DNA of 64,000 nucleotides from Collybia mongolica (GCA_013420905.1 JAAXNY010000008.1:3410001-3474000), one strand, 5' to 3'; counted from the first letter of the stretch, positions 1 through 12,595 are shown. Notes: generated by a model from the sequence alone, not told the origin. Program-made: numbers and translations.

Positions 1-63
1 ATCCAGTGCGTATATGTAGTCACTGTAGAAGCCCCAACAGCACTAATTTTTCCTTTTGGTCAG

Positions 64-454
64 GTCCGTCGCGACGTAGTATCGACAGGCGTGACTGGTG
101 ACAATGTTACCATTCGCTTCACGACTGACAACGCTGGCCCTTGGATTTTGCACTGGTGAGTTTTCGTACTTGCAATTTCCTTGGTCGTTATGCTGACATA
201 GGACTCAGCCACATTGATTGGCATCTAGAAGCGTGAGTGGTAGCGTCACCTCCTGTATCATCCCGTAAATGAACCGACTTCTCCCCCTAGTGGTTTAGCT
301 ATTGTTTTCGCAGAGGATGCAGACACCGTTGCCCAAGAGGATCGTCCCGGTAAGCCAGCCTATCCTTCATACCACATAAAATGTTAATATCCGTTCAGCT
401 TCTTGGAAAGAACTTTGCCCAATCTACGATGGGCTCGACGAAGGCGACCGTTAA
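64..454 (+). CDS. Laccase (multicopper oxidase), 3' end only; gene runs off the left edge
   Basis: C-terminal part of a secreted laccase, which oxidises phenols with O2 reduced to water. Four exons read as 64-155, 209-232, 291-349 and 399-454. They encode VRRDVVSTG, then [17 protein letters not shown], the [10 protein letters not shown] copper motif (T1 Cys and T3 His) and GLAIVFAED, and end [12 protein letters not shown] before TAA at 452-454. The residue ten positions after the T1 Cys is Leu. Bases 1-63 look like the preceding intron (acceptor AG at 62-63). The gene is convergent with the next laccase, with stops only 244 bp apart. Copper domains 1 and 2 lie outside the window, so activity cannot be judged. 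Confidence 0.9.
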
Positions 455-697
455 CCGGCAGATCGATACACGCGCCGGACTCTCTTTAACAAAGCTTATT
501 GTTATTTTTGTCCGATATAGTTGGGAGCCGTATTTCTACTCACAAATAAATTATTTAATTAGGAGTTAATGAGTCTTACTACGAAGCGCGCGTACGATAG
601 GAACGACTACAGCTCAACTTGAAGTCCCAAGGATAAACAATAAAAAGGAGTGGCAAGGCGAGATTTAGTATGATTAGTCGCTGACTGGTAATGTTGA

Positions 698-3021
698 TTA
701 CTGTTGATCGGGTGGTAGAGCATCATAGATAGGACAGAGTTTGTCCCATGCATCTTTGATCAAGCACGAGTAAGCGTCAAGCGTCGGGCATAGATAGAGT
801 TCTTACCAGGAGGGTTCTGTTTCGCCGTGGCTCCAACGTCTTCGGCAAAAATGACAGCAAGACCACTATTGTAAAGGATTAGGAAACTAAACCACAGTGA
901 CAACAAGCACTTTACATTTCGAAATGCCAATCAATATGGCTGGTGAATCAGAATTTGAGCCTCGAGACAAGAAATTGAGAACTCGAGCGGCATACCAATG
1001 CATGACCCACGGGCCTGGATTGTCTGTTTTGAAACGGATGGTTACGTTGTCTCCCGCCATGCCGGCGGAAACAACGTCTCGGCGAACCTAGAGCCAGATT
1101 CGATTATGACACTTGCTGATGAAGACAAAACATACTGGGTTGGCGTAATTGTAGACAGAGCTCCCTGCGCTTCTAACGACGTCGAATGCGTGCTAAAGGG
1201 GATACGCTAAATTAGATGCCAGATGAAAGACGTCAGTTACCGTTATACGCACACCATGGAGATGGAACGGATGCTAGTTGGGTATGAGTCGGGTGATCAA
1301 AAGGCCATAAAATAACAAGGGTCTCTTACAGGGCTTCCAGGGGAACCTCCTGGAATCGAGATTTCGATGACTTTGTTTGGAGGGAGAACGTAGACGCTTC
1401 CGGCTGGCATGAGTTCCTGAGCGGTCTTTGCTCCGCTCAATATCTGGAGCAGCACAGGTGACGTCGGGGGAGTGAATATGGCCCCGTTTATAGCAAACTT
1501 CAAAGTATCAGGAATGAGGGCGATATCCAAATTGAGTGCTACATCAGCGCCGCCAGCCATAGGCAATCCAGGAGCACCTGGTTTACTCAGGGGATGTAAA
1601 TTGGTCTCGAGGAGTGGGTTAGTGCTGGGTTTCAGAGGTGTAGTTGGGTCAGCTTTGGGTGCGAGAAGGTAGCGAAGGATGGCCGAGTTCACGCCTCCGT
1701 TGAAATTTTGTGTTCCAATATTGGGGTTTGCGCGGACCCAATAATTTGCAATAGGCTGGTTCGCGTGGAGTACGAATGAGTAACGCTGCCCTGCAAATAT
1801 TTGAATGGAGTCCACTGTAAGTGGCTGAACATTGACCCCATCAACTTCGATAATAGTCTACCGAAGCGTACCGTTAGTTAGGAGTAAGCGTGAATGGGCC
1901 ATTTCATACCATAGAGTGACCATCGATTGAAAAAGTAAAGTTGGGGTCACAAGAGAGGGACACCAAGCGGAATCGATATTTTATACCCTTGATAACCTTG
2001 ATCACAGCCAGAGGTGAAGCTGGGCCACCAGCATAGCGGCCTTTACCATTAATAAGAGTGGCGTCCGGAGTTACTATGGGCCCCAACAAGGGTGCTGGCT
2101 TGTGATACCTACAATTGAACAATCGTTAGAGTGGGCCTGCGTACAGTAACCTATAGCGCCCACCAGTCAGCAAGGGTGATAATAGTGGATTCTAGTGGCT
2201 TGATTAACATGCAAATATTCGGAGTTCAGGTGAAAAACAGACAAACCGTCATCAATGAGGTACCTAATTTGGAAAAGTTAACAACGGATTTCCTCAAGCA
2301 GTCATGAAACCTTACCGTAGCCTATGAGGGTCTAATATGTCATATACTACCATGGCTCCTCGAAGTCCATCACAGTATTGGGTCGCTATGATACCCATAA
2401 CCCAGATCAGTCAAGGCAATATCGTTACTTGACAGATACGTACACAAATGGGAATGGTACCAAAACGTTCCTGCTTGGTCAGGCACTCGGAAGTCATATA
2501 GGAAAGAGTGTGAAGGGGCGATTGGACATTGAGTAACTCCAGCAGGCCCATCTGCCCAGCTGGAACCTTCTTGGAACAATCCGTGCCAATGCTATATTCA
2601 AAAATTGTTCAATTGCGTAGAGTAAAAATAGGCAATCTACGAACTATGGTCGTGCTTCGCCGCATTGTACTATCTGTTAGAGAGTTAATGACATTGAGCC
2701 TGAACCTGCTTCCCTGTGTAAATTGATGTCAATGTCAGAATATTTTCAATGAAGAAACAAGACGAAATGGGTGTACTTTGAAGCCTGTGATGAGGGGTCC
2801 TGGAAACGCTGCACTTTTTGCATTGCCACCGGCAAGAACAGCCCTGAGATAGGTGTGTACGTTAGAGAAGCCCAATAGATTGCGAATGCATGCACTTACG
2901 AACGAGTAAAACCATCGGGAGCGATGTCCCTGTTGACGATGTGCAGATCAGCACTTGGACCGATTGCCGCGCTGACTCTAGATAGAAATGGGAGGAAGGC
3001 GAGAGAAACGAAGAAAAACAT
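698..3021 (-). CDS. Laccase, complete, multi-exon
   Basis: Secreted multicopper oxidase. The start at 3021 gives a signal peptide beginning [13 protein letters not shown], followed by the usual laccase N-terminus [12 protein letters not shown]. All four copper-ligand blocks are visible: HWHGLF (about 2581-2592), WYHSHL (about 2445-2462, joined across an intron to [10 protein letters not shown]), HPFHLHG (about 1255-1275) and [10 protein letters not shown] (about 917-950). The long exon near 1297-1815 holds the domain 2/3 region. The C-terminus reads [18 protein letters not shown], with the stop at 698-700. The T1 axial position is Leu (GLAVIFAED). Many short introns interrupt the gene. I saw no frame-breaking change, but splice joins were placed by eye. 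A TATA box lies 64-69 bp upstream. Confidence 0.92.
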
Positions 3022-3084
3022 GGCGAAGTGGGTTCGATATGTCTTCTTCGGGTGTGTACTAGCGCATAACGAGGAAGTCCGTAC

Positions 3085-3090
3085 TTATAA
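3085..3090 (-). promoter_or_regulatory. TATA box of the laccase starting at 3021
   Basis: TTATAA on the minus strand, 64-69 bp before the laccase ATG. Spacing matches the TATA boxes of the other well-supported genes in the window. Confidence 0.5.
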
Positions 3091-3660
3091 ACCTGGCCAT
3101 ACAGGTCCGACATGTGGGGAGTGTCAAGTTGTTTTTGATGTATTTTTGATGTGTGTTCCGAAAGGTAACGATTATGGCGTTGTCGGTCTTCATCCGGGTA
3201 ACGGCAGACTCTTACACGTTTTGTGGCGGCGCGTGTGGCGCGACAGTGGTCAGTTTCTTAACAAGCGCGTCTGTCGCTCGATGAATAGGGACCTGTGCCG
3301 CCCAATATCGATATACACGGGATCCAGCCCAGTAGGGCGGCTGTGCCAATTCCACTGAGCTAGATCGTCACTAATGCGGATTAAGTGTCAAAAGTGCCAA
3401 AAGGGCAAACAATCCATCAATCACTGATCAGAATTAAGAAATACCTCGCTGAAGATTACGTATGCCCTCCGGCTTAGAGGCTCGGATGTCATGAGACTGA
3501 CGTTTCAGGGTTTATATAGTTCTATGGTCGCTTGACGGTTGTGACATATTTGATTGAGACATATGGACGTGATGATGGCCTCGACATCGCAGTGATCTTT
3601 TTATTGACACCAACGACGGTTTCCTGATATTAGAAAGTTGAAAGGGGACAGTTCCATTGA
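3091..3660. other. Divergent intergenic region between laccase and disrupted peptide gene
   Basis: CG-containing, ordinary-looking sequence between the laccase promoter (minus) and the promoter of the disrupted secreted-peptide gene (plus). Short ORFs here overlap in several frames and show no family resemblance. I see no RNA gene or repeat. Confidence 0.4.
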
Positions 3661-3671
3661 ATGTGGCGCAC

Positions 3672-3679
3672 TTATAAAG
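3672..3679 (+). promoter_or_regulatory. TATA box of the disrupted small secreted peptide gene
   Basis: TTATAAAG about 58-65 bp before the ATG at 3737, the same spacing as at neighbouring genes. It supports a real start at 3737 even though the reading frame is interrupted 31 bases later. Confidence 0.45.
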
Positions 3680-3736
3680 TGTAACATTAGGAGCAAACGC
3701 AAACAACGAACCTTTCTTAAGCACACAACGCTCGCA

Positions 3737-5566
3737 ATGCGCGTCATACCCGTTATATCGACCTTGTTACATCAGCAAACCCTGATTTTTCCCACAAATA
3801 GCCGACAGGAACCGCAGCGTCTCTCAAATTCATTGGTGTCTTCACAGTGCTATGCAGAGCTGGACTTTGACTTCACAGTTCTGTGCAGAGTTGGATAGAG
3901 TACATTTGGCCTGTACAGATTGGGCCTTCTCTGTGCAGCTTTGTTTGGATGTTTCGGGCCTGTACATCATCATAAAGGAGCCCTTATTTCTATACAGATC
4001 ATGTCAGATTAGCCACTAAGTCCATGTTGTTGAACAAGTAGCTTGATAAAAAAAACTGTAATGGGAACTAATAAGATGCATAAAATAGCTCCTCATCTAT
4101 GTATTTATTCAGGAAGGATATGTTACTGTATTCTGATGTAGTTTCCTTCAACAATCTTGGATTGGCCTTTGTGCCAAACCAAGGGATTAAACCTGCAAGC
4201 ATTTGTACTCATGCCAATGCTACCACATCTCCCTTGATGGTGTTGTTGCTTCTCCATGCCTGCTCCAAGAAGTACATATTTGGGTGGGTATGTGCATGCA
4301 TTATGGTCGAAACCCACACCCGTTTGAGTGGTGTGCGGGTTTCTCAGGCTGAGTTTCAAAATACTTAGTGCTTTTGTTCGAAGGTAGCTCGTGCAAACAA
4401 CCACCCACCTTCATCACCATCGACAATGACTGGACAACAGCCCCCCTCTCCACCTCCCTCAATCTCTGGCCATCCCTAGTGCCACATCATGCTAACTGCC
4501 TGTCCCATGTCAGGAAGTACCCACCAGGTATGTTCACCCACCCTCGTACACCTGCCACATCACACTTATGCTTATGGCCCCAAACTTGGAACTACCCCCA
4601 ACAATGGCACAACAATGCAGCAAGGGACCTCCCTATCCCTCGACGACCCCAGTATGATTGCCACATTGCACTAATGGCCTGATGGATATGCAGAAATACA
4701 CGGGGTGGTCATGGGTCTTATTGGTGGTCTTGGGGGGGATCGTTATCATGGTATGAGGTTTGGTGATATGTTGGAGGGCGTCGGCAGGGTTGGAAGGCAA
4801 GTGCTCATGTATCCTTAGTACTTGAACCGACTCATGTTTATTCCAGGATGCAATTGAAGAAAGGGAAGCTGACCCCGGATGACATGAATCTCGACATCAT
4901 TCTCAACTAATTAGTGACCCATCCTTAATCTACCATATGCTTCCCATCTGCCATATATTTTCAGCTTATATTTATGCTTATACCCATGCTGGTGAATATA
5001 TTTATTGCCACCTCATTTTGTGAACCTGTGTGATCCTCTAATGTTGAACATTCCTTGCCTGGATTCATTGCATTACCCAAAACAATACAGAGGATAGGTA
5101 TGACTGGAAAGCTCTATAGGGAATCCCCCTGTCCTGTGCAGTTATACACAGTGAAAATGATAGCTTACACAGTGATTCACAGAAGATCTGTGTCACCATA
5201 CAGAGCTGCCACTATAGGGACGTGTACTGTGGACTCTGTGGTACTGTAGGTCTCTGCACAGTGCTGTCACACTAGGCACCAGACTGATCAGGATTTGCTG
5301 ATGTATTTACAGTTGCGGCGCGGGCCATGGTAAGCACTAGTGGGAGACCTATCCTGCAGATTACCTCATGATGAATTGTGTAGATCATAGAAAGGGGAGA
5401 CGAACCTGTTTTAACAGCAGAAAGAATTGTTCACAATGTCATCGACAAGCCACCCTATCTGGTGGATACAAAGACCACTGTGACATGGACGTGAGAGTGA
5501 TTTTCTCTTCAATCGTTGGAGAGCTAACACGGCAAGGATAGACCAAATCCAACAGTACCTGCTTAA
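3737..5566 (+). pseudogene. Small secreted peptide gene, split in its signal-peptide exon by a TA-flanked element
   Basis: Paralogue of the intact gene at 13,232. Exon 1 starts MRVIPVISTLL and is interrupted at the TA at 3768-3769. It resumes after the duplicated TA at 5304-5305 with codons for FTVAARAM, followed by GTAAGC. Dropping the element and one TA keeps the frame and leaves a hydrophobic 19-residue signal-like exon. Exon 2 (about 5384-5486) begins IIERGDE and contains AERIVHNVIDKPPYLVD and TKTTVTWT, matching ERIYHTVIDESPFLVD and KTTTIMWT of the intact copy. A third exon from 5542 would add PNPTVPA and stop at 5564-5566. Intron phases (0 and 2) agree with the paralogue. As it stands it cannot make the secreted product unless the element is spliced or excised. 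Function unknown. Confidence 0.7.
3770..5303. mobile_element. TA-flanked TIR element (1534 bp), non-autonomous
   Basis: Bounded by 16-bp terminal inverted repeats, CATCAGCAAACCCTGA at 3770-3785 and its complement with one mismatch at 5288-5303. It is flanked by a TA dinucleotide on each side (3768-3769, 5304-5305), as in Tc1/mariner/pogo-type insertion. No transposase is seen. The internal ORFs (for example 4123-4404 and 4368-4682) are short and resemble nothing I know. The interior is low in CG with repeated words such as CTGTGCAGA, like the repeat block further right. A related end, CATCAGCAAACCCT, appears at about 23,637. Confidence 0.7.
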
Positions 5567-6659
5567 GCTCAGATGCAACTGCAGTATTTCATGCGGACTT
5601 ACCTCTACTAGTACTATTCGTGTAAATTATGTTCCGCTGTTCCTTTATTCTCCGCGAATTGATTTGGGTTTTGGGTACAATCCTTGGAAATGAAGTGAAA
5701 AGATAAAAGATATGAAAATGAGATTGACCGGCTACATCAAGAAAGGACCCACGTCGAACCCACACTAACGATCACTGATCAACTCAGCGAATTCCCGGGC
5801 ATTATAACTCCGATTTAAATGAATGTCCCTCAAGATCTAGGCCTCAATAATCTGTGATGCATCGCCTAGGCTTTCTCCCCTCGTCAATCTCATTTTCCAT
5901 TTCCAATTATATACCACACGAATATTCCTGATCCTGTATCTACAAGACATACTCAATAATCAGACGGTGGCTTCCAGAAATATTGATTGCTCTGACTTAA
6001 AAGGCCGTTGCATATCCTATCAATCGTTCTCGTTCAAGATCATAACGCTGTGATGAAGTTGTTTCCCCGCCTCGGGAACCTGGGTCCTGAAGCCCCTGTC
6101 GTGATGGAGAATGTCTCGGAGAGTCCTACTTTCTTTTTTCCATGGTTCCTTAAAGCGCACACACATAAGCATAAAAGGATGCAACACCTTCAATCGGATT
6201 TTTTCCTTGTCAATTGGGTCCTCCCCAAATGGAGCAATAACCTTTTGGGCTTTTAGAGGCACTTGTGTTTGCTGCTTGCCAGTGTCACTCACCGCTTAAT
6301 CTACGACTCTCAACGGTATTGTACATCCTTCGCCAAAACTGCGATGGCTTTCTTTACATCACCAATCATTTGTTTCGCTCGTTTTATACATCTCCTGTCC
6401 TTTGGGGAGATATTCCAGGGCTGACATCATCCAGTGAAATGACCTCCCCCGATCACGCTGGGAAAAAGGCTGAAGAGCACACGACTCCGATAGCAATCGG
6501 CTTCGGCTGAGCCAGAGGGGTAAGAGATTGGATGTATCTGGATAATGGGAGAGGAGGGCGGTGCTACGTATATATGAAACGTACAAAATGCTTGTTGAGG
6601 ATAAGGAAATAGCCTTAACCCCCGCATGAAAATGAATCGCTGGGCCTACGTTCAACGCA
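5567..6659. other. Intergenic region, no gene recognised
   Basis: Lies between the disrupted peptide gene and the 3' end of the second laccase. Opposite-strand ORFs at 6020-6292 and 6359-6655 overlap other frames and show no domain, signal peptide or splice-extended homology. I see nothing supportable. Confidence 0.3.
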
Positions 6660-8979
6660 TTATAGTTGGTCTGGCGTTAAGTTGTCATAAATGGGGCACA
6701 ATTGATCCCAAGCATCTTTAAAGTTAATCAGTAAACAGATGTCAGGGGCACGTCGAGATACGTACCGGGGGGGTTCACCGAAGCTACAGACCGAGTATCT
6801 TCAGCGAACACGACGGCCATTCCACTGTAATGGGGTTCTCCTATCAATATCATATCATAATGAGCTGAAGGCGACTTACGCCCGAAAATGCCAATCAATA
6901 TGGCTTTTTTATCATTAGCATCACAAGAAGGAAGTAGTATTAAGGGCATAAGGACGTACCAATGTAGAATCCATGGTCCGGAGTTATCTGTTACGAAGCG
7001 AATAGTAACGTTATCTCCCGCGAATCCAGTACTGACGACGTCACGGCGAACCTAAGGATATATGGTATTCGACAGATATCACTTCAAAAGCCTGGAACGC
7101 ACTGGATTGTCATAATTGTACACCGAACTTCCCGCACTTCTTACGACATCGAATGTATGCTGCGAACACATGACTTTTCGTCAAATAGCCAAGACGCTTC
7201 GGTGACTCGAACATACCCCATGAAGATGGAAAGGATGCTTCAAGATCAATCAGCAGCAGTAAGGCATTCGTAACAAGGTACTCTTACTGGGCTCCCATTT
7301 AAGCCACCTGGGATTGATAGCTCAATGACCTTGTTATGGGGTAAAGTGTAGACGCTTCCTGATGGTAGGAGATCTTGGGCTGACTGCTTTCCACTTAATA
7401 TCTGGAGGAGGACGGGAACAGGAGGGGAAATGAAGCGCGCGCCATTGACAGCGAACGTCAGACTCGTAACATTAATTGAGAGTTCCAGATTGATGGCAAC
7501 ATCAGCGCCTCCAGGCACGGGCAGACCCGGAGCACCAGGGTTCCTGAGGGGATGTAAGTTTGTCTCGAGGAGTCGCGCAGAACTAATAATTAATGGCGTT
7601 GTCGGATCAGAGAGTGGTGCACCACGGTAGCGCAGAATGGCTGAATTCAAGCCACCGTCAAATCCAGGGGGTCCCTTATTTGGGTTTGCGCGGATCCAAT
7701 AGTTACCGATAGGCTGATTCGCTGCGAGGACGACGGAATAACGCTGGCCCGCGAAAATTTGCAGTTCGTCCACTGTAACCGGTTGAAGGCTAACGCCGTC
7801 TGCCTCAATGACCATCTGCAAGAAAAGAGGTTAGATCCATGAGGGTGGCCAATATGATAATATGTAACCATATCGTGGCCATCGATCCCAAACACAAAAT
7901 TAGAAGCACACGACATTGCAACCAGACGAAATCGATAACGTTTGTTTCGTATGACATTTACGACGGAGAAAGGTGTGGCGGGGCCACCGAGATAGCGACC
8001 ATTCCCGTTGATAAGAATAGAGTCGGGTAGCGATTTTATAGTTCCAGTCGGAGAAGGAACGTGGTACCTGATAATTGAATAGAGTTTGAATGAGTGGAGG
8101 GCACCCTGTTGGGTTAAAACTCACCAATCAGCGAGTGTGATGATGGTCGATTCTAAAAATTTGGATTAAGTATCATTTATATATAGTCCGAAACATCTCT
8201 TTACCGTCGTCAATATCATATCTAATGAATTGTTAAGACATTTTTTAGAAGATTAAGTCTTTCGCTCTTACAATGATCTATGCGGATCCAAGCGGTCGTA
8301 TACAACGAAAGCTCCACGAAGCCCATCGCAGTACTGAGCAGCTAAAGGCGTTTTTAAAAGTGGAAAAAGGAAATCAGTTTTATCCGAGGAGTGACGATTC
8401 AAAGACCGATACATACACAAGTGGGAATGATACCAAAAGGTTCCCGCTTGTTTCGGAACTTTGAAATCATAGAGGTATGAATGTCCAGGAGTAATGGGGC
8501 ATTGCGATACGCCATCGACTCCGTCTTCCCAACTCGACCCTTCCTGGAAAAGACCGTGCCAGTGCTAATAGTCAAATAGTATGATGAGCGGGCAAAATTT
8601 TAAACGAAGATGACTTACTATTGTGGTGGTCCTATCCATAGTTTTGTCGGTCAAGGAATCTATAACGTTGAGGAGGAACCTGCTTCCCTACATGACTGGT
8701 GAGAGTCCCGTTAATACGACAACAGTGACGTCAGCTCACTTTGAAACCTGTGATAACGGGCCCAGGGAACATCGCACGACTCGGATGACTTCCCACCAGA
8801 ACCGCCCTGATCGACCAGTCAGCATTCATCGGAAACAGAATGGAACATCCAACATACGAACGACTGAATCCATCGGGCGAGATCTCCTTATTGACAATGT
8901 GTAAGTCGCTCGAGGGACCAATGGCACCGAGAACGCTTGAGACAAGGGGACCAATCACGATGAGACTGAGAGGAAACAT
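6660..8979 (-). CDS. Laccase, complete, multi-exon, Met at T1 axial position
   Basis: Secreted multicopper oxidase. The ATG at 8979 gives signal peptide [18 protein letters not shown] and then [12 protein letters not shown]; an upstream TTG-initiated extension is rejected. Copper blocks are HWHGLF (about 8554-8565), WYHSHL (about 8420-8440, continued by [10 protein letters not shown]), HPFHLHG (about 7217-7238) and [10 protein letters not shown] (about 6880-6905). The big exon at 7246-7821 carries [20 protein letters not shown] through PCYECL. The C-terminus is [18 protein letters not shown] with the stop at 6660-6662. Where the other three copies have GLA after the HCH block this one has GMA, so the T1 axial residue is Met. 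No disabling change seen. Confidence 0.92.
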
Positions 8980-10183
8980 GATTCTACACAAGGTGAGCTT
9001 GGAGACTCCTGCCTTTTGATGTCAGGCCTTCTTGCGGCTGACAAAAAATTGAGTCTGTCGGGGTCCATAGGCAGCCTCCGTTTGCTAACGGTGATGGTCA
9101 TCCAGTTCACCGAGGATATAAAGGCTAAATCGTTAGAAGAATGTTGACGAAAGTCGAGCGAGTGTATAAAAGCCTGATGGATGAGTGTCAGGGAGGCATT
9201 AAGCAGTCACGACTCGCACTGTAACCGAGGCAGAGACCAATCATGCTTTGGCATAAAGCTTTAGTAGAATGGCCGCAGGCCAGATTTAGGTCAAGTGCGT
9301 CAGAATATCGGCGCTTGAGGTTGAATGGCTCGAGACGTCTCTTCGTTGTGTCTGCGTATGGGCGACTAGGTGAAAGAAACACTTATCATAAGTCCCAGTA
9401 ACCCTTCAGAGCCATCTAAGTTTTCATGAGCCTCATACTTGAGCATTTCTGGCATCACAGGTTCCCAGTACCCTCGATTTCTAAACGCAAGACTAAGAGG
9501 TGGGACGTTAAAACTGACTCTTTAGTAACCTGGTTGGAGCGTTCTGCCTGGTTGAGTCCCCATGGATACCTAATCGTACCACGTGGTATACGAGGCTCAG
9601 GCACGTGCCAATCATGATCTAATCTTATCTTTCCCTTGCCTTCCCAAGTTTTGCCAACCTTGTGTTACGAGACGAGATCTACATACCTCCCGCCCATGTA
9701 TGCACCCTCGTACTGGAACCGTGAGGCTAGGTCGGCTATGGATAAGGAAGAGGCGGCGCACCGTAGATTAGATAGATTAGAGACCGCCGACGATCTCCAG
9801 AAGATCACCAGCGGCGACGCAGATACTGTAGAGGCCACGAGACAGACAGAAAAGCAGACAACACTCATTCCACTCGGCTCCATCAGATTGTCCGTCTCCA
9901 GTACTATCTTCGAAGAAGACATAATACTGACTGTAATATGTGCAACAAAAATTCCGTTCCCAGAAATCTTTGGTCCTTTCATACCTACCAACTTAGTCGC
10001 GCACATAGCATAGTACTCGCAGAAGGCAGTCTACTATCTAAAAAGTTTCGGAAGATGTCCTCATGCGCGCGAACGGTGTAAACAAGAGTTATATAGCTTT
10101 CAAATAAGTACATCCCTTTCTCTATGCCTCTCGTTACGATAACCTCGCAGCAGGGTTTGGTGCTATATCGAACCTGAAATTAA
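8980..10183. other. Laccase promoter and intergenic region with one open frame of unknown meaning
   Basis: Two TATA-like tracts for the minus-strand laccase are seen, CTTTATATCC at 9114-9123 and TTTTATACA near 9165. A plus-strand frame (about 9636-10013, 125 codons) contains YETRSTYLPPMYAPSYWNRE followed by a charged stretch MDKEEAAHRRLDRLE. The charged stretch looks protein-like, but I recognise no family and see no convincing start or flanking exons. It may be a fragment of a decayed gene. Confidence 0.25.
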
Positions 10184-12524
10184 TCATCTTCCATCTGGCT
10201 TCATCGCATCATAAATTGGACAAAGTTGATCCCAAGCGGCTGAAGTATGTTGTCAGCATTTGCGAAAGAAAGGAGGATTTACTATCATACCGGGAGGATC
10301 TTCAGTGGCGACGGATGCTGTATCTTCTGCGAATACGACTGCAAGGCCACTGCAGGAAAAAAAAACATAAATAATCTTGCTTCGACATGACAAGGGGCAC
10401 TCACATCTCGAAATGCCAATCAATGTGACTATTTGTGATAAGGGTACGAATTAGATATGGTCACAGGGTAGAAACCAACGCACCAATGAAGAATCCAAGG
10501 CCCCGGATTGTTTGTTTCGAAGCGAATAGTGACATTATCCCCAGCGAAACCGGTTGAAACAACGTCGCGTTGGACCTGATATGCTTATGCGTTAGTGTAT
10601 AAGTTACAATAACGGGAACACCATGTACACACCGGATTTGCATAGTTATAGACTGAACTCCCTGCACTCCTCACGACGGAGAAGCTATGCTATAGATAAA
10701 CGTTGTGTCAAAGACTAGGAACGCAGTCAGAAACACGTCGCCGAACGTACCCCATGAAGATGGAAAGGGTGCTGTGATGGACAAATATGATGAGTGCACG
10801 ACAAAACGAATTGATGAAGAAATTTACTGGGCTTCCAATAGAGCCACCAGGAAGCGTGAGCTCGATGACTTTGTTCGGTGGGATTACATAAACGCTTCCA
10901 GGAGGGAGAAGGGCCTGGGCCGTTTGCGCACCACTGAGAATCTGCAAAAGGACGGGGGCCGTCGGTGGAATAAACGTAGCACCGTTTATAGCGAATTTAA
11001 GCGTCGGGAAATCGAATGTAATGGCGAGATTGATTGCAACATCTGCGCCACCAGCCGATGGCAAACCTGGCGCAGCGGGGTTGGAGAGCGGGTGGAGGTT
11101 GGTTTCGGCCAGTGGGTCCGAGTTTGGGGTTTGGGTCGTCGTAGGGTCGGTGTTAGGCGCCGTGAGGTAGCGGAGGATAGCTGAGTTGACGCCGCCGTTG
11201 AAACCCGTAGTACCAATATTAGGGTTTGCACGTATCCAGTAGTTCTTAATGGGCTGATTTGCGTGAAGGACGAAAGAGTAACGTTGACCGGCGAATATTT
11301 GAATAGAGTCGACCGTGAGTGGTTGTACGTTGACTCCATCTACCTCGATGATTGTCTGTATATTGATATATCAGGATATACCGATAGAGCGCGATAACTA
11401 GGAACCAGAAACCGACCATTGTGTGACCATCGATGGAGAAGGTGTAGTTTGGATCACAAGAAAGAGAAACGAGGCGGAAGCGATAACGCAGGCCTTTGAT
11501 GACTCCGATAACCGCCAAGGGCGTGGTTGGGCCGCCAGCAAAGCGGCCTTTCCCGTTAATAAGCGTTGAATGGGGTGTGGGCACAAGGCCTGCGGAAGGG
11601 GCTGGTGTGTGATACCTTTGAAATAGTTTAGTGTATTGAAGGAATGATAGGAATTAATCAAATCGACTCGCCAGTCCGCAAGTGTGATAACAGTTTGTTC
11701 TGATGAACGTAGAAGCATATGAATTTGGTGAAGTAGGACGTAACATTAAACAACAAACCATTGTCAATCTGGTATCTACAATAACAGAGCCCATTAGCGT
11801 ATTGTTGTAAATTTGAACGACAAATGATATACCTGAGCCTATGTGGGTCGAGACGATCGTATACGACAAATGGGCCTCTTAAACCATCACAGTACTGGGT
11901 TGCTAGACGGGAAAGAATAAAAACCAATTAGAGGACACTTACTATTAAGATAGCTGACATACACAGATGGGAATGATACCAAAACGTTCCAGCCTGGTCA
12001 GGTACCTTAAATTTGTACAAGAATGCGTTCCCCGGCGATATCGGGCATTGAGTGACGCCAACGGGACCATCTGCCCAACTAGAGCCGGCCTGGAAGAAGC
12101 CATGCCAATGCTATCTAGAAATCTCAATGATTGTGAATGATTTTAGGAGATGAGTTGACGCACAATACTGGTCGCTCTTAGCATCGTAGTATCGGTCAAG
12201 GAATCAATGACGTTGAGGTTAAACTCGTCGCCCTGATAATATCGACCATGTTTGAGCTATATACTTTAGTCTCTTTTAGACCTTACCTTCCGGCCAGTAA
12301 TGAGAGGCCCGGGGAATACAGCATTGGCCGCTGAATCGCCGGCCAAGACCGCCCTAAGCAATTCATATGCGCCAGCACACTATTTAGCGTTTAGGAAAGA
12401 CGTACGAGCGAGTAAAACCATCAGGCGCAATATTCTTGTTCACGACGTGAATATCAGCATTTGGCCCAATGGCGGCATGCGTTGCTGAAAATAGTGAGAT
12501 GAAGAAAAGAGTTAGAGAACGCAT
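10184..12524 (-). CDS. Laccase, complete, multi-exon
   Basis: Secreted multicopper oxidase. The start at 12524 gives signal peptide [17 protein letters not shown] and then [19 protein letters not shown]. Copper blocks: HWHGFF (about 12099-12111), WYHSHL (about 11960-11980, then [16 protein letters not shown]), HPFHLHG (about 10746-10770) and [10 protein letters not shown] (about 10405-10430). The T1 axial residue is Leu (GLAVVFAED). The stretch before the third copper block reads QRDVVSTG where its sister has RRDVVSAG. The C-terminus is [18 protein letters not shown], stop at 10184-10186. Plus-strand ORFs across this gene (for example 10705-11184) are antisense shadows. A TATA box lies 72-80 bp upstream. 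Confidence 0.92.
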
Positions 12525-12595
12525 TTTGCCACGGAAGTCGCAAAGACGGCGACCTCGTCGTATATTAAACCGCTTTGAACAGACCCTCATTGTAC

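Noticed and set aside
4368..4682. 104-codon plus-strand ORF in the left element
   Set aside because: Inside the TA-flanked element, overlaps a second frame, no recognisable domain; decayed or non-coding.
10705..11184. 159-codon plus-strand ORF
   Set aside because: Lies antisense to laccase exons whose translation is clearly the real one.
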